Assembly (NCBI GenBank): GCA_003255065.1
Contig: QAOA01007694.1
Span: forward strand, 1-64,000
DNA: 64,000 bases
DNA from: Cercis canadensis
Taxonomy: Eukaryota; Streptophyta; Magnoliopsida; Fabales; Fabaceae
Reading direction: 5' to 3'
Shown here: in pieces, positions 1 through 11,242 of the stretch
Layout: each line of letters opens with the position of its first letter
Numbering within the stretch: position 1 is the stretch's first letter
Position numbers and translations under genes: made by a program
The notes under the pieces: model-generated
Database searches by the model: none
Told to the model about the DNA's origin: nothing
What the model saw: the letters and a program-made list of their open reading frames with translations, nothing else

Positions 1-765
1 TAATCACTAGACAATAATCCCTAAACCCTAAATCATAGACTAAATCTAAATTGTAAACCCTAAATCTTTAACTTAATCTTAAGCCATATATCTTTATCCT
101 TAATACTTAAACCCTAGAGCCCTACCTTCGACCCTAAACACTAAATTATAGACCCTATGCCCTAGATACTAAATCTTAAATCTTAAACCCTAAACCCCAA
201 ACCTTAAACCCTATATACTAAATCCTAAACCTTTGTCTTTTAACCCTAAACTCAAGATCCTAAGCCCTTAACACTAAACCTTAAACTCTAAAAATTAAAT
301 GCTACACCTTAAACCCTAAAAGTATACCTTTAACTTAAACCCTAAATGGTTAACCCTAGATCCTATACTCTAAACTCATTACTTTGTAACATTAAATCAT
401 AAACTGTAGACATTAAACCCTAAACTATAAACCATAGACCCTAAGCTCTAAACTGTAAACCTTCATCTAATCTTAAAGCCTAGTTGTATATCCCTAAACC
501 TTACATCCTAAAGCCTTATCCGTAAAACCTAAACCCTTATCCTGAATCTATAAAACCTAAACCCTACATCCTTGATCCTTAACTCTAAACCCTTAACCCT
601 AGGCCCTAGACCCATAACCTAAATGCTAGAAACTTAACCATAATCCCTAAATATTAAACCCTAAACCTTAAAACCTAGCCTCAATCTTAGATGCTTCACC
701 CTAATTCCTAAACCCTAAATTTAAACTTTAAACCTGGAGCCTTAACCTTAGACCCTTAACCTAAT
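1..765. repeat. Degenerate telomere-like (CCCTAAA)n tract
   Basis: The sequence is a run of 6-8 base words such as CCCTAAA, CCTTAAA, CCCTAGA and ACCCTAAT, all variants of the plant telomere unit CCCTAAA on the plus strand. No long stretch of perfect units remains, so this is an old interstitial telomere-like array and not a live chromosome end. It stops near 765, where Athila-type sequence begins. The left edge lies outside the window. Confidence 0.85.
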
Positions 766-1130
766 TTAATAAGCCGGTTTTATACCACTTATCTTGTATT
801 ATTCATGCTTGATTTTCATCACTCTTGAAGTAATTTAAGGTAGGTTTTCACAAGTTTAAGTCTACTTTTGCAGGTTTTTGTTTTGGAAGACCTTGAAAGC
901 AATTTAGGTGCAAGACGGTGGAAGAAATGAGAAAAATCATGCATTATGGACTAAAGGCAAAGACTTGGGCGCCTCGACGCCCTGACACGATGACCACCAA
1001 GATTTTAGGGAATTGGGCACCACAGCCCCCTAAATCAAGTGTTGCAGCGCCCTAGGGTCAGGAATCAGATACAGAAAGTCCAGAAAGAAGGGCGTTGCAG
1101 CGCCCTATACCAAGTGCCACAACACTGAAA
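766..1130 (+). other. Element A leader with GC-rich cassettes
   Basis: This non-coding stretch lies between the telomere-like tract and recognisable gag. It contains several short GC-rich words set in AT-rich DNA, such as GGGCGCCTCGACGCCCT near 968 and GTTGCAGCGCCCT near 1043 and 1095. Similar words recur at 6050-6140 in the 3' tract of the same element. I cannot tell whether this is element leader or gag-proximal DNA. Confidence 0.5.
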
Positions 1131-2865
1131 CTTTACTTGATGCTGCTGCAAATGGTTCACTAATGGATAAAACGGCTGAGGAAGTTGTCCAGCTGCTTGA
1201 TCAAATGGCGGATAATGCCTGCCAATGGCCTTCTGATAGAACTCCAGCCAAAAAGACCTATGGGTTGCATGCTGTAGACCCATTTGTTGCTGTTACTGCC
1301 AAAATGGATACAATTGCAAAGCACTTGGGCACTCTTACAGCTAATGTCATTCATTCAACCGTTGCTGCTTGTGAAGTCTGTCATGGTGAACACTCGAGTG
1401 CTGATTGCCTAGTTGTGACATCGAAAGCACCTCTATCTTTTGAAGAAGCTCATTTTGTGGGGAATTCTAACAGGCCAGGCAACCTGTACTCGAATACATA
1501 TAATCCGAGATGGAAAAACCATCCAAATTTCTCCTGGAAAAATTCTCAAAATGTGGTTAAGCCATCTAGATTTTAGGCATCTTCTCAACCTTAGATGCAA
1601 GCTCCTGCACCACTTAAGATTTCTTTAGAAGACGCCCTTGCTCAACTCATTGAATACCACTCAGTTTATGACAAGGACAGACACGACACTTCAGAATCAA
1701 ACGGCTTCTATTTGGAATTTAGAGGTGCAGATGGGTCAAATCTCCAATTTACTCTTATCTAGAAACCAAGGGTCATTGCCCAGTAAAATAGAGAGAAATC
1801 CCAAAGAGCAAGTCCAAGCAGTAACTCTAAGAAATGGAAAAATACTAGAGGAACCGAAAAGAAAAGCTACAACAGTGGAAACAACCATAGAAAACAATAA
1901 TGTGGCTTATGTACCTTCGGAGGAGACACCTAAAGGCGAGGTTGTGGAGGAATAGAAATCAAAGTCTATTCTCTTTCCTAATAATCCTTTACCTTACAAA
2001 TCCTGAATGCCTTTTCCTCATCAGTTTCAGAAGCAGAACATGGACAAGCAGTTTTCTAAATTCCTTGAGGTCTTCAAGAAGCTTCATATCAACATACCTT
2101 TTGCAAAGGCATTGACACATATGCCAAGTTATGTGAAGTTCATGAAGGAGATTCTCACCAACAAAAGGAAATTAGAAGATTATGAAACAGTAGCACTTAC
2201 TAAAGAGTGCAGTGCCATCTTCCAAAACAAGTTACCTCCAAAGCTAAAATATCCAGGGAGTTTTACTATTCCTTGCACTATTAGTGATATTTTCTTTGGT
2301 AAAACATTATGTGATTTAGGTGCCTCTATTAATTTAATGCCTTTATCAATTTATAGGAAACTTGGACTGGGAAGCCAAACTAACCTCCATCACTCTATAA
2401 TTAGCGGATCGGTCTCTTAAGTACCCTAGAGGAATCCTAGAGGATGTGCTTATAAAAGTGGACAAGTTTATTTTTTCAGCGGATTTCGTGATACTTGATA
2501 TGGAGGAAGACCAGGAGATACCCATCATCCTTGGCCGGCCTTTCTTGGTCACAGGGAATGCCCTCATTGATGTACAAAAATGGCAGCTCATACTTAGAAT
2601 CAATAATGAGGAAGTCTCTTCCAATGTCTTCAAAGCTCTAAAGCAGTGTGATGAAAGAGACAATTGTATACGGCTTGATTTGATTGATCATTGCACTACA
2701 GAGGTTTTTCGATCTAGCCACCCTCCAGAGCTATTGGAGGCCTGTCTCATTGGCATCTCTCCTGAAGAAAACATGGAAATAAAAAATTGTGTAAATTTTC
2801 TGAATGCGGTTCCTCCTCAGTTTATCAGAAGGTCTTTTGAGGAACTTGGCAAAGGGGGATCTTGA
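1131..2865 (+). pseudogene. Element A gag and protease region (fossil)
   Basis: The first part matches Athila gag, including a segment reading LDAAANGSL then MDKTAEEVVQLLDQMA. The later part (about 2007-2865) matches the gag-protease linker and retroviral-type aspartic protease region, with a LGASINLMPLSIYRKLGLG segment carrying the active-site neighbourhood typical of this lineage and an IILGRPFL segment. The region is broken in several places. Without LTRs or a whole gag it cannot have moved by itself recently. Confidence 0.75.
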
Positions 2866-2879
2866 CCTCCTTCATTTGT

Positions 2880-4511
2880 AGTGAAGCCTCTTGTGTTGGA
2901 ACTCAAGCCATTACCTGAGCATCTTACTTATGCTTACTTGGTGACTCATCCACTTTTCCGGTCATTATTTCCTCTTCACTAAAGGAAGAAGAAGTAGATA
3001 AGTTACTGAGGGTATTGAGGGAGCATCAGGCAGCCATCGAATGGACTATCTTGAACATAAATGGGATCAGCCTCTCCTTGTGTATGCATAAGATTCTGAT
3101 GGAAGACTACTTCAGACCCTTCATTGAGCATCAACGTCGACTGAACCCAAACATGAAAGAGGTGGTACGAGCAGAAGTATTGAAACTTCTGGATGCCGGT
3201 ATCATATACTCGATCTCTGATAGTGCATGGGTGAGTCCAGTGCAAGTAGTGCCAAAGAAGGGTGGAATGACGGTTGTCATGAATGAGAATAATGAGCTCA
3301 TTCCTACGTGGACAGTCACTGGGTGGCGAGTTTGCATCGGCTACAAGAAGTTGAACAAAGTTACAAGGAAGGACCATTTTCCCCTACCGTTCATTGATTA
3401 GATGCTTGATCGACTAACGGGACATGTGTATTATTGCTTCATTGATGGCTACTCCGGGTATAATCAGATTTCTATTGCTCTTGAAGACCAATAGAAGACG
3501 ACTTTCACTGGCCCCAATGAGACTTTCGCATTTAGGCGTGTGCCCTTCGGATTGTGCAATGCTGCAACAACTTTCCAGAAGTGCATGATGTCTATTTTCT
3601 CAAACATGGTGGAGCACTACATTGAAGTTTTCATGGATGACTTCTCGGTATTTGGATCTACATTTGACACCTGTCTCGATCACTTGGCTTCTATTTTGAA
3701 ACGATGTGAAGAGACTAATCTAGTTTTTAATTGGGAGAAGTGCCATTTTATGGTCCAAGAGGAAATTGTACTTGGGCACAAGGTGTCGGCTTAAGGACTT
3801 GAGGTGGATCGGGCGAAAATTGCCACTATAGAGAAATTGCCTCCACTTACCTTAGTTAAAGGTGTGAGAAGTTTCTTAGGACATGCCGGTTTCTATTGAC
3901 GGTTTATAAAGGGCTTCTCCAAGATCATTAAGCCATTGTGCAATCTTCTCTTGAATGATGTTTCAATCGAGTTCACTAAGGAGTGTCTTCAAGCTTTCAA
4001 AAATATGAAGAAGGCCTTGACCTTGGCACCCATCATCATTGCGCCGGATTGGTCACTACCTTTCGAGCTTATGTACGACGCTAGTGACTATGCAGTTAGG
4101 GCAGTTTTAGGTCAATGAAGGGACAAGTTGTTGCATGCCATCTATTATGCCAGCCGTATACTCGATCTTGCTCAGATGAATGATGCTACTACTGAGAAGG
4201 AGTTCCTCGCAGTTGTCTTTGCCTTTGACAAATTTAGGGCTTATCTAATTGGCTCGAAGGTAATAGTCTTCACAGACCATTTTGCTATCAAATACTTGTT
4301 GGAGAAGAAGGATGCCAAACCACAATTAATTCGATGGGTTCTTCTCTTACAAGAATTTGACTTAGAAATTAGAGACAAGAAAGACACTAAAAACCTTATC
4401 GCAGATCATCTCTCCAGACTTGAAACTCCAGAAGAGTTAGGGGATACTGAAGTCCCTATTGATGACTCCTTTCCGGATGAGCAACTCTTTGCTTTTTCGA
4501 CCACAGTTTAA
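2880..4511 (+). pseudogene. Element A reverse transcriptase and RNase H (fossil)
   Basis: The reverse transcriptase region runs from about 3000 to 3930 and includes SPVQVVPKK, MPFGLCNA and the catalytic-site box EVFMDDF. RNase H follows to 4511, with [24 protein letters not shown] and a closing ADHLSRLE. The order RT-RNase H-integrase is that of Ty3/Gypsy, and the wording is close to element C at 16787-18000. It is broken in several places. Confidence 0.82.
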
Positions 4512-5795
4512 CCATGGTTCAGTGATATTGCTAACTTCTTAGCTATCAACCTCCTACCACCAGATCAAAGCCATCATCAAAGGAAGAAGTTTCTTTTAGT
4601 GGCCAAGCATTATTACTAGGATGAGCCACTCTTCTTCAAACACTATTCTGACTTAATAATTCGACGATGTGTTCCTGAAGAAGAGATGGCAAATATCCTT
4701 CATCACTGCCATGCATCACCTTATGGTGGCCACTTTGGTGCAAATAGAACTGCAGCCAAGATTTTTCAATCTGGCTTTTATTGGCCTACAATCTTTAAGT
4801 ATGTACATGCTTACGTCTCCGCTTGTGATCGTTGCCAAAGAACGGGGACCATCTCACACCGTCATGAAATGCCACTAAATAATATTTTAGAAGTGGAGTT
4901 GTTTGATGTATGGGGGATCGACTTCATGGGTCATTTCCCGTCTTCTTCCAACAACCAATACATTTTTGTGGCAGTGGATTATGTCTCTAAATGGGTTGAG
5001 GCTATAGCTGCATCTACCAATGACTCAAAAGTGGTAGTGAACTTCCTAAAAAAGAATATCTTCACTAGGTTTGGCACTCCAAGAGCACTAATTAGTGATG
5101 AAGGCATTCACTTTTGTAACAAATACCTTGGTGCTCTTCTGACCAAATATGGCGTCAAACATCGGATTGCCATTGCCTATCACCCACAAACCAGTGGACA
5201 AGTAGAGATTTCTAACTGTGAGTTAAAGTGGATTCTTGAGAAAACAGTCAATGCTAACAAGAAAGATTGGGCACGAAAGTTTGACGATGCTTTGTGGGCA
5301 TACAGGACAACATTCAAGACTCCCATAGGCACATCACCATACCGGTTGGTCTTTAGGAAAGCATGTCATTTTCCAGTCGAAGTGGAACATTAAGCGTACT
5401 GGGCCACCAAGACACTGAACTTCGATCTCAAAGTTGCAGGTGCAAAGAGGCTCCTGCAGCTAAATGAACTCGATGAATTCCGCCAAGATGTGTATGAAAA
5501 TGCCAAGCTCTATAAAGAACGAACCAAGACATGACACGAAAAACGCATTCAAAAGCGTGAATTCACTCCCGGTCAAAAAGTTCTCCTGTTCAATTCCCGC
5601 CTTAAATTGTTTCCTGGAAAATTGAAGTCCAGATGGTTAGGCCCTTTCATAGTTGACATGGTTTTCCCCCATGGAGGTATTGAAGTCAAGAGTGGAGATT
5701 GTAAATTCAAGGTTAATGGCCAAAGGTTGAAACACTATGTGGATGGCGAGGATGAGTTCCCAAAATCATCCATCACGCTCACCAACCCCACTTGA
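4512..5795 (+). pseudogene. Element A integrase (fossil)
   Basis: A zinc-binding HHCC-type N-terminal part ([21 protein letters not shown]) is followed by the integrase core with [22 protein letters not shown] and [10 protein letters not shown]. The tail (5607-5795) has KSRWLGPFIV and VNGQRLKHY, typical of the C-terminal Gypsy integrase domain. I see no chromodomain, as expected for the Athila lineage. A few breaks are present. Confidence 0.8.
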
Positions 5796-7314
5796 CCATT
5801 TTCAGAGCAAATCTAGCTAAGGATTATAAACTAAGTGCTTGTTGGGAGACAACCCATCTGTCTAATCCCTTCCTTGATGATTGCTTAAGTTACAGTGTGT
5901 TCGCATTTTTTTTTTTTTTTGCTTTCTTTATAGCTAAATTTATAATTTTTATCTCCCTTTGTGCTTAAACAGATGTGGAAACAAGTTTGGGGGTCATGAA
6001 ATGGCAAATTGAGGGTGCAATGGCTTAATGCGCATAACGGAGCAAAAGCTTGGGTGCCACGGCGCCCCACCCAGGGCACCGAGGCACCGCAACACCCTAT
6101 CACGAGCAAACCAACAGAGTCATAAGTGCCATAGCGCCCAGGTTAGTTTAAGTTAAAATAAAAAAAAAATTCACTTAAACCCAAAATGGTGCGTTTTGAC
6201 CCTTATGTTTAAAACCTAAATCCCTCTTCTTTCCCTTTCAGCCCGCACACCCTTCTTCCCTTCTTCACCATTTTTCATTCTTAAAGTTCAAAGCTTGCTT
6301 TCGTACCTTTTAATCCTTCACCAAACACCATTTCCTTCACCAAATTTCTTCACCCACTCCCTTGCCTTTCCCATTTTGCCCTTTTCTATCACATACCCAC
6401 ACCTATTTGCACACTTTAACACACATAATTTCACCCATTCACAGTGCATCGGCGCAATTAAGGGACAAGGATTTTTTGTTTTTGAATTTTTCCACTCCAA
6501 GTAAGTCCATCGACTTTCTTTACTTTTCCACCTACTTGACTGCGTGTTGGCCAAATATGGAGGGCATATAAATTGCATATGGAATGTTTAAGTCCATCGA
6601 CTTTCTTTACTTTTCCACCTACTTGACTGCGTGTTGGCCAAATATGGAGGGCATATAAATTGCATATGGAATGTTTCTTTGTGAAGGCCTACCCTTGCCC
6701 ACAAGGTGTTTGCCAAAATACCTCAATGTGAACCATTCCTCTGCATGTGCTAAATTATGACCCCTTCTAGCTATTTCTGTTCTCTACACCCATAATGCAG
6801 CACCACGTGACATATTGAATCAAATTTTGTCTGATCCCTTAGGTCTTTTTGCATTTTGTTTCATGACTTATCTTAGGAAATTTAGATAAATTCAGAAATT
6901 ATGCCTCCTGATTTGTGCTTACATGGTTTACTTTGCGCTCCCCATCATGGATAGTTATTTGATGTGCTTTTACATTTTTGGCCAATGAGGCTATGGTCCA
7001 GTCCCATAGTGTTTTTGCCTACTCAAGTACACGAGCTTGTCACACTAAAGACATTGGACCACTCAATGCCTAATTTCTCTTAAGACAAGTCACCCACTCC
7101 TTTGTTCCCCAACGTCCTTTATGCTCTGTCCATCGAACTTAAGGAATTTTGACCACTCTTGACTTACTACTTGTTGAAACGAAATTTGGGTTCCTTTTAT
7201 CTTCATGTTTTCCTCACTTATACTTGCATGCTAGTACATGTTCCCATTTCTGGGCTTATTCTGTTTTCTTGGTCATGGTCCTTTTAATGCATTGCTTATT
7301 TTGTCTTAGCTTGT
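5796..7314 (+). other. Element A 3' non-coding tract
   Basis: There is no recognisable protein here. Just after integrase lies a GTTGGGAGACAACCC-type stretch, a feature I associate with Athila relatives. GC-rich cassettes at about 6050-6140 echo those of the leader. Pyrimidine-rich DNA follows (6230-6430), then an exact 87-bp duplication and unassigned sequence to 7314. Athila elements often carry an envelope-like ORF here, but I cannot recognise one. Confidence 0.5.
6503..6676. repeat. Exact 87-bp tandem duplication
   Basis: Positions 6503-6589 and 6590-6676 are identical by eye over 87 bases, beginning AAGTCCATCGAC and ending GGAATGTTT. Perfect identity in an otherwise decayed element implies a recent duplication or an assembly error. 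Confidence 0.9.
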
Positions 7315-8748
7315 TGATGAGCTGCCGAGACTCTTCAAATTAGTGATTTTTAAAGTCGGTTTACCTAAGCTACTTGTAGTATAAGGCAACACCAAGTCGA
7401 ACCAAAGAATTACTCTAATTAGTGAATCAGATTTAGGAACATATAAACAGGGGTTTTTGTTTGTATAAGTGATCAACAGAAATTGATTTAAAAGTGGTAA
7501 ACCTTAAGGAAANAAACCTTAAGGAAAACAACTAATCCAATTCTAATTGATTCTAATTTTAATCTATTCTTGATTTCCAAGAATCCATTCAATTATTAAC
7601 CTAGTTCTTAGCCTTAAAACATATCAAGAAGCCTCTCAGTCGTCTATGGATATCCACTGATTAAGCAACCAGAATTCGGATCAACTATGACTAAATGAAT
7701 TAAGCACTCATTTAAATCCAGTTTAACCTAAGTCCAGAATCCAGCCAAGGGTAATTAATCTGTCCAAAAGCTTAGAAACATTAATTAACTATACAATCCT
7801 CTTTTATCATATGTAATTATGCAATCAACACATGAAAATCCAAATCCGAATTAAGCAATTCAAACAGAATATTTCAGAGGATTAAAAGAACTTGATTAAC
7901 AACTAAATGAATAACAATCAAAGCATAATCTCAAAATTAATAATCAGAACAGCCAAAACCTGTATTGATTTGAGTATTCAGTCCTCCATGAACAAGAGGA
8001 ACAAAGTTTACAAAATATCTAAGGAGAAAAATTAAAGACTAAGAAAACAAAAAAAGCTGTCTACAAAATATCCTAATGTAATTTCGGCTGCCTCCTTCTG
8101 AGCATATAAACCTCCAAAAATACATGCACACCCAAACTGCCCTTACGGAAGATACATTCCCATGGGCCTTAGCTTTCATTGGGCTTTGGTTTGGGCTCAA
8201 TTGGATTTGTAATGAAGAAGTTAGGCCCATTTAAGTGTCAACAGGTCTCTAGAACCATCATCCAAATTCTACAGCCAATAAGACCATTTAAACTATACAA
8301 TTTGGTTAACTAGTCTTCATAATAATTGAATCTCTGCATCTTAGCTTTCCAATGAGACTAGTTTCAAGTCCATAAGACACCTACAACTCAAGTTATGGTC
8401 CAAACACTGCATGCGGGTCAGGATCCTGCGACAACATCTCTTCTTTGGTTTCCAGGCTGCATATGACCTTCTGGACATCCGAACTGGCTTTGGAGCCCTG
8501 AATGAAAGTTGTAGATAATTCTCTCAGCTTTCCTACAAGGTAAGGTTCGAAATTTTTAGACATTTAAAACTCAAGATATGCATGAAACACAGAGACAGCA
8601 TAAAATGCCCAGTATTGCTGAAAAATGCAATTAGGCCCAATTGGATCCAAACTCATGAAATGAGGCCCAAGCCCAATCAAATAGGCCCAAAAGAGGTTTA
8701 AGAAAATAAATATGAGGGTTAAATATTGTATAAAAAGTGTGTTCATCA
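7315..8748 (-). mobile_element. Reversed solo LTR, Athila family type I
   Basis: Read on the minus strand it begins TGATGAACACAC (8748) and ends CGGCAGCTCATCA (7315), 1434 bases. It matches the LTRs at 28461-29809 and 60385-61816 along its whole length. No coding parts accompany it, so it is a solo LTR produced by LTR-LTR recombination. The flanking pentamers (CTTGT and GTATC) do not match, so no target duplication is visible. It holds one N at 7513. Confidence 0.85.
7499..7527. other. Single N between 14-bp direct repeats
   Basis: The 14 bases AAACCTTAAGGAAA occur at 7499-7512 and again at 7514-7527, with one N (7513) between them. This looks like two contig ends joined without merging their overlap. 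The same layout occurs on a larger scale at 26206-26900. Confidence 0.8.
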
Positions 8749-8929
8749 GTATCTTGCTTTGCTTGTTCCAAATAAAAAGAAGGAATTTAGTTGCTAACCC
8801 ATGAAGATCAAGTCTTAGTGGCTTCACTAAACCCATCATTTTTTAAAACTTTTCACTTTATTTTAATTTGTGATTTTATTGAGTTTTAACTTCTCTCTAT
8901 TCTTCTTTATGTAGGATTTCGATTCGTGC
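8749..8929. other. Unassigned segment between solo LTR and fragment B
   Basis: This may be the continuation of element A past the solo LTR, but I have no homologous stretch to prove it. It ends with a TTCTTTATGTAG tract just before sequence matching the 3' end of element D begins. Confidence 0.35.
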
Positions 8930-11068
8930 AAGAAGCCATCTACCTCACTTGATAAAGATGTTTCTTCTCTATATTTTATTTTACTTATCCTTGTTTGATT
9001 GATGTTTGTTGAGGGATGTTACTTTTGGAAGCTTTTACATTAAGAAAAATGTAGAATTTAAGTGTGGAGGAGATCTATATTCTATTTTTTCTGTTTTTGT
9101 CAATTTTTTGTTTTCTGTTTAATTTGATGTTTTCTGTTTTTATTTATGTTGTTGTTTTCTGTTTGTGTCTTATTGATTTTTCTGTTTTTAGTTACCTTCT
9201 AATAATATTTTAGGATTTGTACGTTGTAAGTTTGAAGCAATTGTAATTCAAGGTTCATAGCATGATTGAATAATTTTTCTTGCTTCTTGAATTGCATATG
9301 CTTGGTTTTGGATGTTGGATTGATGATTAAGTTTGATAGATGTATGTCTTGTAAGATTTTGAGCCTTTTGATGGATGAATTTAGCATTTGTGTCATTCTT
9401 TTCTTTTTTTGTGTGATTATCACTCATGAAATTTGTTTACTCTAGAACTTGTTTTGATTCCTTTTTAGGCTACATTTTCACTTGCATACATGAACATAAT
9501 TGAGACATTCTTTCTTGATTTAGCTACTTTGCCAAATAGACCTTGCATCATTTCCTTTTGTTTAACCCCCTTGAGCCTATTTGCCTATTCTTTGTCTTAT
9601 CTCATTATTTGCCTATGCCTATGCCTATGTGAAAAATCATGTTTTTACCTTACCTTAAGGAATGAAAGAGCATTGGTTCATTTGAGAAGCCCTTGTGCTT
9701 GTGGGCAACTAATAGTACAAGTGTGAAAGTTATGAAATTTGATGTGCAATATGCAAAGAGTTTAGTGAAAGAAAGAAAGAAAGAAAGAAAGAAAGAAAAA
9801 TAATCTATTTTTTTAAAAAAATGGAAGGTTGTGAAAAAAAAAATAGAATAAATGTGAGAAGGTTGTGAAAGATAAGAAAAAGGAAGCAATATGTGAAAAG
9901 AAAGAAGAATATGCTTTACATACTTGAAATTTGGGGTAAAATTTTCATGTTTGTCAATTGAATTCCTCCCCAATGCTCTTTTATTTTTTTAAGGTATTTA
10001 ACTTGTTATATTCATATTGTTCCACTCCATTGTCTTGACCCTATTAAAGTCTTGAATAAAGTCCTATTGATTTGTGTGTGCATATGTTTGAGTAGTGGAA
10101 AAGTAAAAGATAAACCAGCTTATGGTAGTGCATTTCTTCATGAGTTTCATTGAGTGAAATGCTTACTTTCTAAACACTTGAGGGATTGAGAGTATATCTT
10201 GTGAGGATCTATAATTCTCGACTCATGCTTTTCAATTGAAGTTACCTTGTTTGTCGGTTTGGGATGTGAAGAAATTTTATCTCATGAATGTTTTGACTCT
10301 ATTGAATCTTTGATTGCTCTTCTTGCTTGTGAACTTGTGCATTTCTTGAATATCATTGAGGAGTGAGTCTTTAGTTTTTGAGTTTGTTTGTTTGTTTTTC
10401 CTTGATTCCTAGTTTTGAAGTTTTAAGTTTGTCCGAGACGTGCAAAGGCTAAGTGTGGGTGAATTTGATAAACACATTTTTTATACAATAATTAACCCTA
10501 ATTTTTAGTCCCTTAAACCTCTTTTGGGCTGATTTGATTAGGTTTGAGCCACATTTCATTAGTTGGATTCTAATTGGGCTTAATTGTATTTTTCAGCATT
10601 ACTAGGAACTTTACACTGTTTCTATATTTTGGGCATAACTTGAGTTGTAGACATCTGATAATCTTGAATCTTAACTTGTAAGAAAGTTGAGAGAATTATC
10701 TACAACTTTGATTCAGAGCTCTAAAGCTAATTCGGATGTCCAGAATGTCATATCTAGCTTGAAAGTCAGAACAAAGATCCTATCACTGGATCTTGACCCG
10801 GGTGAATAGATTGAGCCATAAGTTGGGCTATGGGTATCTTTTGGACATGAAACTAGTACCATTGGAAATCTGAGAAATAAAGTTTTAACTCTTGTGAAGA
10901 TTGATTCTCTCAAATATGGTGTTTTGATAGTGTTATTGCCTCTCAAAGTCAATTGATGAGTCCAAAGAGTTGTTAAGAGTAAATTAGGTCTAACTTTCTC
11001 ATCCTAGGCCCAATTAAGCCCAAACTAGGACTCAATTAAAGCTAAGAGCCCGATGAGTAATTCTAACC
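8930..11068 (+). mobile_element. Fragment B: 3' end of an Athila-family element (fossil)
   Basis: The sequence from AAGAAGCCATCTACCTCACTT onward matches element D from about 26880, through the same 3' non-coding tract and into the LTR at 10466. Only the last codons of integrase, the 3' tract and the first 600 bases of the LTR are present. A GAAAGAAAGAAAG run lies near 9766-9797. A second polypurine-like tract (TAAGTGTGGAGG, 9059) lies 1.4 kb before the one next to the LTR (10450). The open frames inside are chance. Confidence 0.75.
10466..11068 (+). repeat. Partial LTR of fragment B
   Basis: It begins TGATAAACACATTTTTTATAC, as does the D LTR at 28461. It matches that LTR up to the words TAATTCTAACCTA, where a TIR-transposon end (GGGGCGTTTGGTA) takes over. 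The rest of the LTR is not found on the far side. Confidence 0.8.
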
Positions 11069-11242
11069 TAGGGGGCGTTTGGTACAGGAATTATTTTTAG
11101 TTTCTTGGGAATCATGACTTGAGAAACTAGGACTCCTATGTTGGGTACAAGGTTCTAAAAAAAGTTTCCCAGGCAAATAGGATTCCTAGGAACAACTTTT
11201 GGGTAAGTTTCCTACAAAATAATTCCCATGGGAGGGGGGATT
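11069..11242 (+). mobile_element. Left-end fragment of a TIR DNA transposon
   Basis: It starts GGGCGTTTGGTACAGG and runs through TTCTTGGGAATCATGACTTGAGAAAC. It matches the left end of the transposon at 44209-45526, including the shared GGATTCCTAGGAAC and GTTTCCTAC words. The right part is absent because the 5' LTR of element C begins at 11243. Superfamily unclear; non-autonomous. Confidence 0.7.

Larger units (their letters stand above)
766..8929 (+). mobile_element. Athila-lineage Ty3/Gypsy element A (fossil, interrupted)
   Basis: This is a plus-strand Ty3/Gypsy fossil with parts in the order gag, protease, reverse transcriptase, RNase H and integrase (about 1131-5795), followed by a long non-coding 3' tract. 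The protein pieces resemble the plant Athila lineage, for example the RNase H with CDASDYAV-type and ADHLSRL motifs. No LTR flanks it in this window. A reversed solo LTR sits inside the 3' tract at 7315-8748. It is clearly broken, with roughly ten interruptions across its coding parts, and looks old. The outer limits are approximate: the left edge is where telomere-like DNA ends and the right edge is where fragment B begins. Confidence 0.8.

Noticed and set aside
1-765. A live telomere
   Set aside because: The units are strongly diverged and the array is followed by old retroelements. A working telomere would have long perfect CCCTAAA runs.
6295-6578. Overlapping ORFs on both strands in the 3' tract of element A
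   Set aside because: The pyrimidine-rich composition keeps several frames open at once. No recognisable envelope-like or other protein.
9650-9973. Minus-strand ORF of 107 codons
   Set aside because: Its composition follows the simple GAAA-rich tract of the retroelement 3' region, and no domain is visible.
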